DNA of 64,000 nucleotides from Aquimarina longa SW024 (GTDB lineage Bacteria; Bacteroidota; Bacteroidia; Flavobacteriales; Flavobacteriaceae), in the NCBI RefSeq assembly GCF_001401755.1, contig NZ_KQ474100.1, forward strand, positions 373,681-437,680. The letters are read 5' to 3'. The notes under the pieces are model-generated. The model was given only the letters and a program-made list of their open reading frames with translations, was not told the DNA's origin and searched no databases. Positions 61,942 through 64,000 of this stretch are shown one piece after another; within the stretch, counting starts at the first letter, position 1, and each line of letters opens with the position of its first letter. Position numbers and translations under genes: made by a program.

Positions 61942-62027
61942 AAATCTACTGTTTTTTGATTAAAAATGACTAAAAACGGAAAAGCAACATATACCCAAAG
62001 AAGAACACAAAGGGGGTTAAAACAAGA

Positions 62028-62052
62028 AAAGCCACTGATTATCAGTAGCTTT
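62028..62052. other. Hairpin in a possible att/tRNA-end scar
   Basis: AAAGC-c-ACTGAT-t-ATCAGT-a-GCTTT is a stem with two single mismatches and a one-base turn. Next to it (62059-62085) lies GTGAGCCCGAACCC and a TTCAAAC, which resemble the 3' end of a tRNA T-arm in degenerate form. Such structure is common where integrases insert at tRNA genes, but no whole tRNA is present. Confidence 0.3.
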
Positions 62053-62093
62053 AAACTTGTGAGCCCGAACCCTCAGAGTTCAAACTTTTTGAT

Positions 62094-62501
62094 AGAATAT
62101 TTAGAAGAAATTTTAGAGTTTATGACAGAATATAAAGCTTTATTGGCAACTTATTGAAATTATTAACTTATTTGAAATCTATAACGGAATTTGATTTAAA
62201 GTATGGCTATTTAATTTATTGGTATTACGATTACAAAAAAGATATACCTTACATACATAAAGTTTGTACCAAAAAGATAGTTTTAGATGCTGATAATGAA
62301 GATGTTTTTCAAAAGTCTTTTACCAGTATAAAAAAAATTATTAGCGCTAAACAAGAACCTTTTGCAATTGATAAAATTAAACCTGAAAAATGCGGAGGGT
62401 GTGTTGTCAATAAATATTGTGGGCATAAGAATAAAAAATACCAAGAGATTTCATTTCCTTATGATACAAAGTATTTAAAACTATACCCGTCAGAATATTA
62501 A
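62094..62501 (+). pseudogene. Truncated, frame-shifted nuclease-like gene (Cys-rich C-terminus)
   Basis: The reading frame before 62157 (IEYLEEILEFMTEYKALLATY) and the frame from 62165 on (YLKSITEFDLKYGYLIYWY) join smoothly if one copy of a near-perfect 17-base tandem duplication (AACTTATT(T)GAAAT at 62148 and 62165) is removed. The joined product ends in KPEKCGGCVVNKYCGHK, a four-Cys/His cluster like the C-terminal Fe-S part of RecB/Cas4-type PD-(D/E)XK nucleases, with a QxxxY-like helix upstream. No N-terminus with the catalytic Asp/Glu-Lys motif is left. Family assignment is tentative. Confidence 0.4.
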
Positions 62502-62593
62502 ATACTTCTATGTTTTATATTATTAACATTTGCTTTATGACATGTATTTTCTTTTTCAGAAAATTTTAGTAGGTCGCGTTCTTCTAGATCGTT

Positions 62594-62634
62594 TTATTAC
62601 ATAAAATCGATTAGATATCTATTCTATGTAATAA
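62594..62634. repeat. Inverted repeat in the gap before the IS66 remnant
   Basis: TTATTACATA (62594-62603) and TATGTAATAA (62625-62634) are perfect 10-base arms with a 21-base loop. Nothing else in 62502-62669 looks coding. Confidence 0.4.
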
Positions 62635-62720
62635 ATTAATAGCAGAATAAGTTTCTTTATTGAAAAACTGTAACCGTTCGGCAAACTGCATCTTGTACAA
62701 CGTTGTTTTAGGCTTTAGTT

Positions 62721-63161
62721 TTGTGGTATGCAAAAAGAAACAACCAAGAGATGTATTCCATTTTAAAGAACTGGAGAAAAAGTTCTTTGAGTTTAAAGGA
62801 ATATGGCTATAAACGTGGTATCAATTATGGTATTATGAAATACTGGAATAGGCAATTCAGGATTGATTTTCCAGAATCCAAGAAAACAATTTCAAAAAAA
62901 GATGCCGTTTTTATTCCTATAGAAGTTTCTGGTTCTATTAAGGAAGAAGTAGTTTCTAAAACAGTACCTATTGAGGTTCATTATCCTAATGGAGTGCCTG
63001 GAGCGACTAAGATTGGAGAAGAGATTACCGAAATATTGGAATATAACCCTTCAAACATTTATGTTAGAAAAATAGTGCGTCCTAAATATATATTTCCAGA
63101 AGATCAAAAGATTGTTATCGGATCGTTTTCTATTCCAAAAGGAAATGCAGGAGCTTATTAG
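62721..63161 (+). pseudogene. IS66 TnpA-TnpC deletion fusion
   Basis: 146 codons from TTG at 62721, or about 136 from ATG at 62751. Residues up to about 92 match IS66 accessory TnpA (LKNWRKSSLSLKEYGYKRG, FIPIEV, IEVHYPNGV). From GATKIGEEITE on, the sequence is the middle of TnpC (VRPKYIFPEDQKIVIG, IPKGNAG). The end of tnpA, all of tnpB and the start of tnpC are gone, with the junction near 62998-63003. The frame stops at TAG 63159-63161 through loss of one base around 63150-63155. Confidence 0.8.
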
Positions 63162-64000
63162 TGCATATTATGGTCAGTAAATTTGTACATCACCTACCTT
63201 TTTACAGACAGCAACAAATATTCAAAAGTCAAAACTTTGATATTAGTAGAGGAACACTTTGTAGTCGGTTTAATGCAACGACTAAACTATTAGAGCCATT
63301 ATATGATACCTTACAAAAACAACTTTTACAAAGTAGCTACCTTCAGGTGGATGAGTCACCAATAGGAGTTCAGGATACTGCTAAAAAAGGAAAACTTCAT
63401 ATGGGCTATCATTGGGTATACCATGCTCCGATAGAAAGGTTAGTTCTATTTAAATATGCTCCTAGCAGATCTAGAAAGGTACCTGAAGAATTATTACAAG
63501 AGTATAACGGAGGGATTCAAACTGATGGATATTCTGGGTATATAAACCTAAACACTAAAGGAGATATGACTTTACTAGCATGTATGGCGCATGCAAGGCG
63601 ATATTTTGAAAAAGCACTGGATAATGATGCCTCCAGAGCCACTTATGTATTAGAACAGACTCAAAGGTTGTATGCTATGGAACGAAAAACCAGAGAGCGG
63701 GAAAGTTGCTTTGAGCAAAGAAAACGCTATCGAAAATTATATGCAGTTCCCGTCTTAAGTACATTAGAGAATTGGTTAAAAGAGCAAATTCTTATTGTAC
63801 TTCCTAAAAGCGCCATCGGAAAAGCAATTGGATATACACTAAAATTATGGGGTAAACTGAAAAGATATATTACCGATGGTCGTTTTGAAATTGATAACAA
63901 CTTAGTCTAAAACACGATTAGACCGTTAGCCCTGGGGAGAAAGAATTATTTATTCTCTGGATCTCACAAAGCAGCACAGAAAGCAGCTATTTTATACTCT
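63161..64000 (+). pseudogene. IS66 transposase TnpC, 3' part with nonsense codon
   Basis: This continues the TnpC frame after the frameshift: LLVHIMVSKFVHHLPFYRQ (from 63155), first Asp in QVDESPIG, second Asp in IQTDGYSGY, and DGRFEIDNNLV at the end. There the codon of the third catalytic residue, Glu in the family pattern NNLxENxIRPLALGRKN, is TAA (63908-63910) and the remaining frame NTIRPLALGRKNYLFSGSH continues open to the window end. Transposition by this copy is therefore not possible. Confidence 0.85.

Larger units (their letters stand above)
62670..64000 (+). mobile_element. IS66-family insertion sequence remnant (right end outside window)
   Basis: GTAACCGTTCGGCAAACTGC at 62670 has the GTAA-start form of IS66 terminal inverted repeats. 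Inside are a TnpA-type start fused in frame to the middle of TnpC, then the rest of TnpC with a frameshift and a nonsense codon. TnpB is missing. The element is thus inactive. The right end and target-site duplication lie beyond 64000. Confidence 0.75.

Noticed and set aside
61966..62157. A 63-codon open frame starting at ATG 61966
   Set aside because: It reads through the att-like hairpin and tRNA-like end, so its first 35 codons are not protein-like. Only the last 20 codons seem coding, as the beginning of the nuclease remnant.
62154..62501. A separate gene starting with TTG at 62154
   Set aside because: The TTG overlaps the stop of the preceding frame and lies within a 17-base duplication; the frames join better as one broken gene.
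1..64000. CRISPR arrays, rRNA, tRNA, riboswitches and complete defence islands
   Set aside because: No regular repeat-spacer pattern, complete cloverleaf or known riboswitch core was seen on reading either strand; a search with dedicated tools would be needed to exclude weak cases.

Overview
The window is AT-rich DNA from a marine-type member of the Bacteroidota, most likely family Flavobacteriaceae (Aquimarina-like). This rests on the gene families: FecI/FecR/STN-TonB receptor units, DUF4249, DUF3526 permeases, AcnB of the long Bacteroidota type, PPK2 pairs and the MenF-MenD-DUF2853-S1-MenB order. It also rests on promoter-like TTG-N17-TAnnTTT elements. No rRNA or tRNA gene was recognised.

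Layout. 1-936: C-terminal part of a 2-oxoacid dehydrogenase E1. 1.0-2.5 kb: two related membrane coiled-coil proteins. 2.7-10 kb: a minus-strand menaquinone block (thioesterase, isochorismate synthase, MenD, DUF2853, S1 protein CvfB, ferritin, MenB). 10-16.3 kb: esterase, NTF2-like, DinB, PEP carboxylase, Lrp regulator, M14 peptidase. 16.3-18.4 kb: an XRE regulator behind an array of TTTACA-NN-TGTAAA palindromes, then a lipoprotein and TerC. 18.5-25.3 kb: erythromycin-esterase-like protein, a membrane/START-like protein, a LytS/LytTR pair and a TonB receptor. 25.4-32.9 kb: PhnA-like protein, topoisomerase IV ParC/ParE and two tandem PPK2 kinases. 32.9-35.3 kb: an overlapping alkylation-repair operon with a split Ada. 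35.5-42.7 kb: DoxX, Crp/Fnr, M61 peptidase, hydrolase, EamA, YchF and a secreted protein. 42.9-49.6 kb: a CxxC mini-protein, ABC ATPase, siderophore-type TonB receptor and two DUF3526 permeases. 50.2-55 kb: TPR-AraC regulator and AcnB. 55.2-61.6 kb: FecI-FecR-STN/TonB-DUF4249-lipoprotein hydrolase. 61.7-64 kb: a graveyard of integrase, nuclease and IS66 remnants.

How the genes work together. The men genes make menaquinone for respiration. The Ada/Ogt, DNA dioxygenase and Ada zinc-domain genes form one damage-response unit. The ABC/TonB/DUF3526 genes look like one envelope import/export cassette, probably for a chelated metal. The fec-type genes form a cell-surface signalling unit that controls its own receptor.

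Most notable: the operator array of the XRE gene; the four-gene split Ada operon; the CxxC/TonB/DUF3526 cassette; a decayed second copy of the lipoprotein hydrolase; and a mobile-element scar in which an integrase piece, an att-like hairpin, a nuclease broken by a 17-bp duplication and an IS66 copy with its catalytic Glu codon turned into a stop lie side by side. I did not find a clearly unprecedented defence or biosynthetic system.
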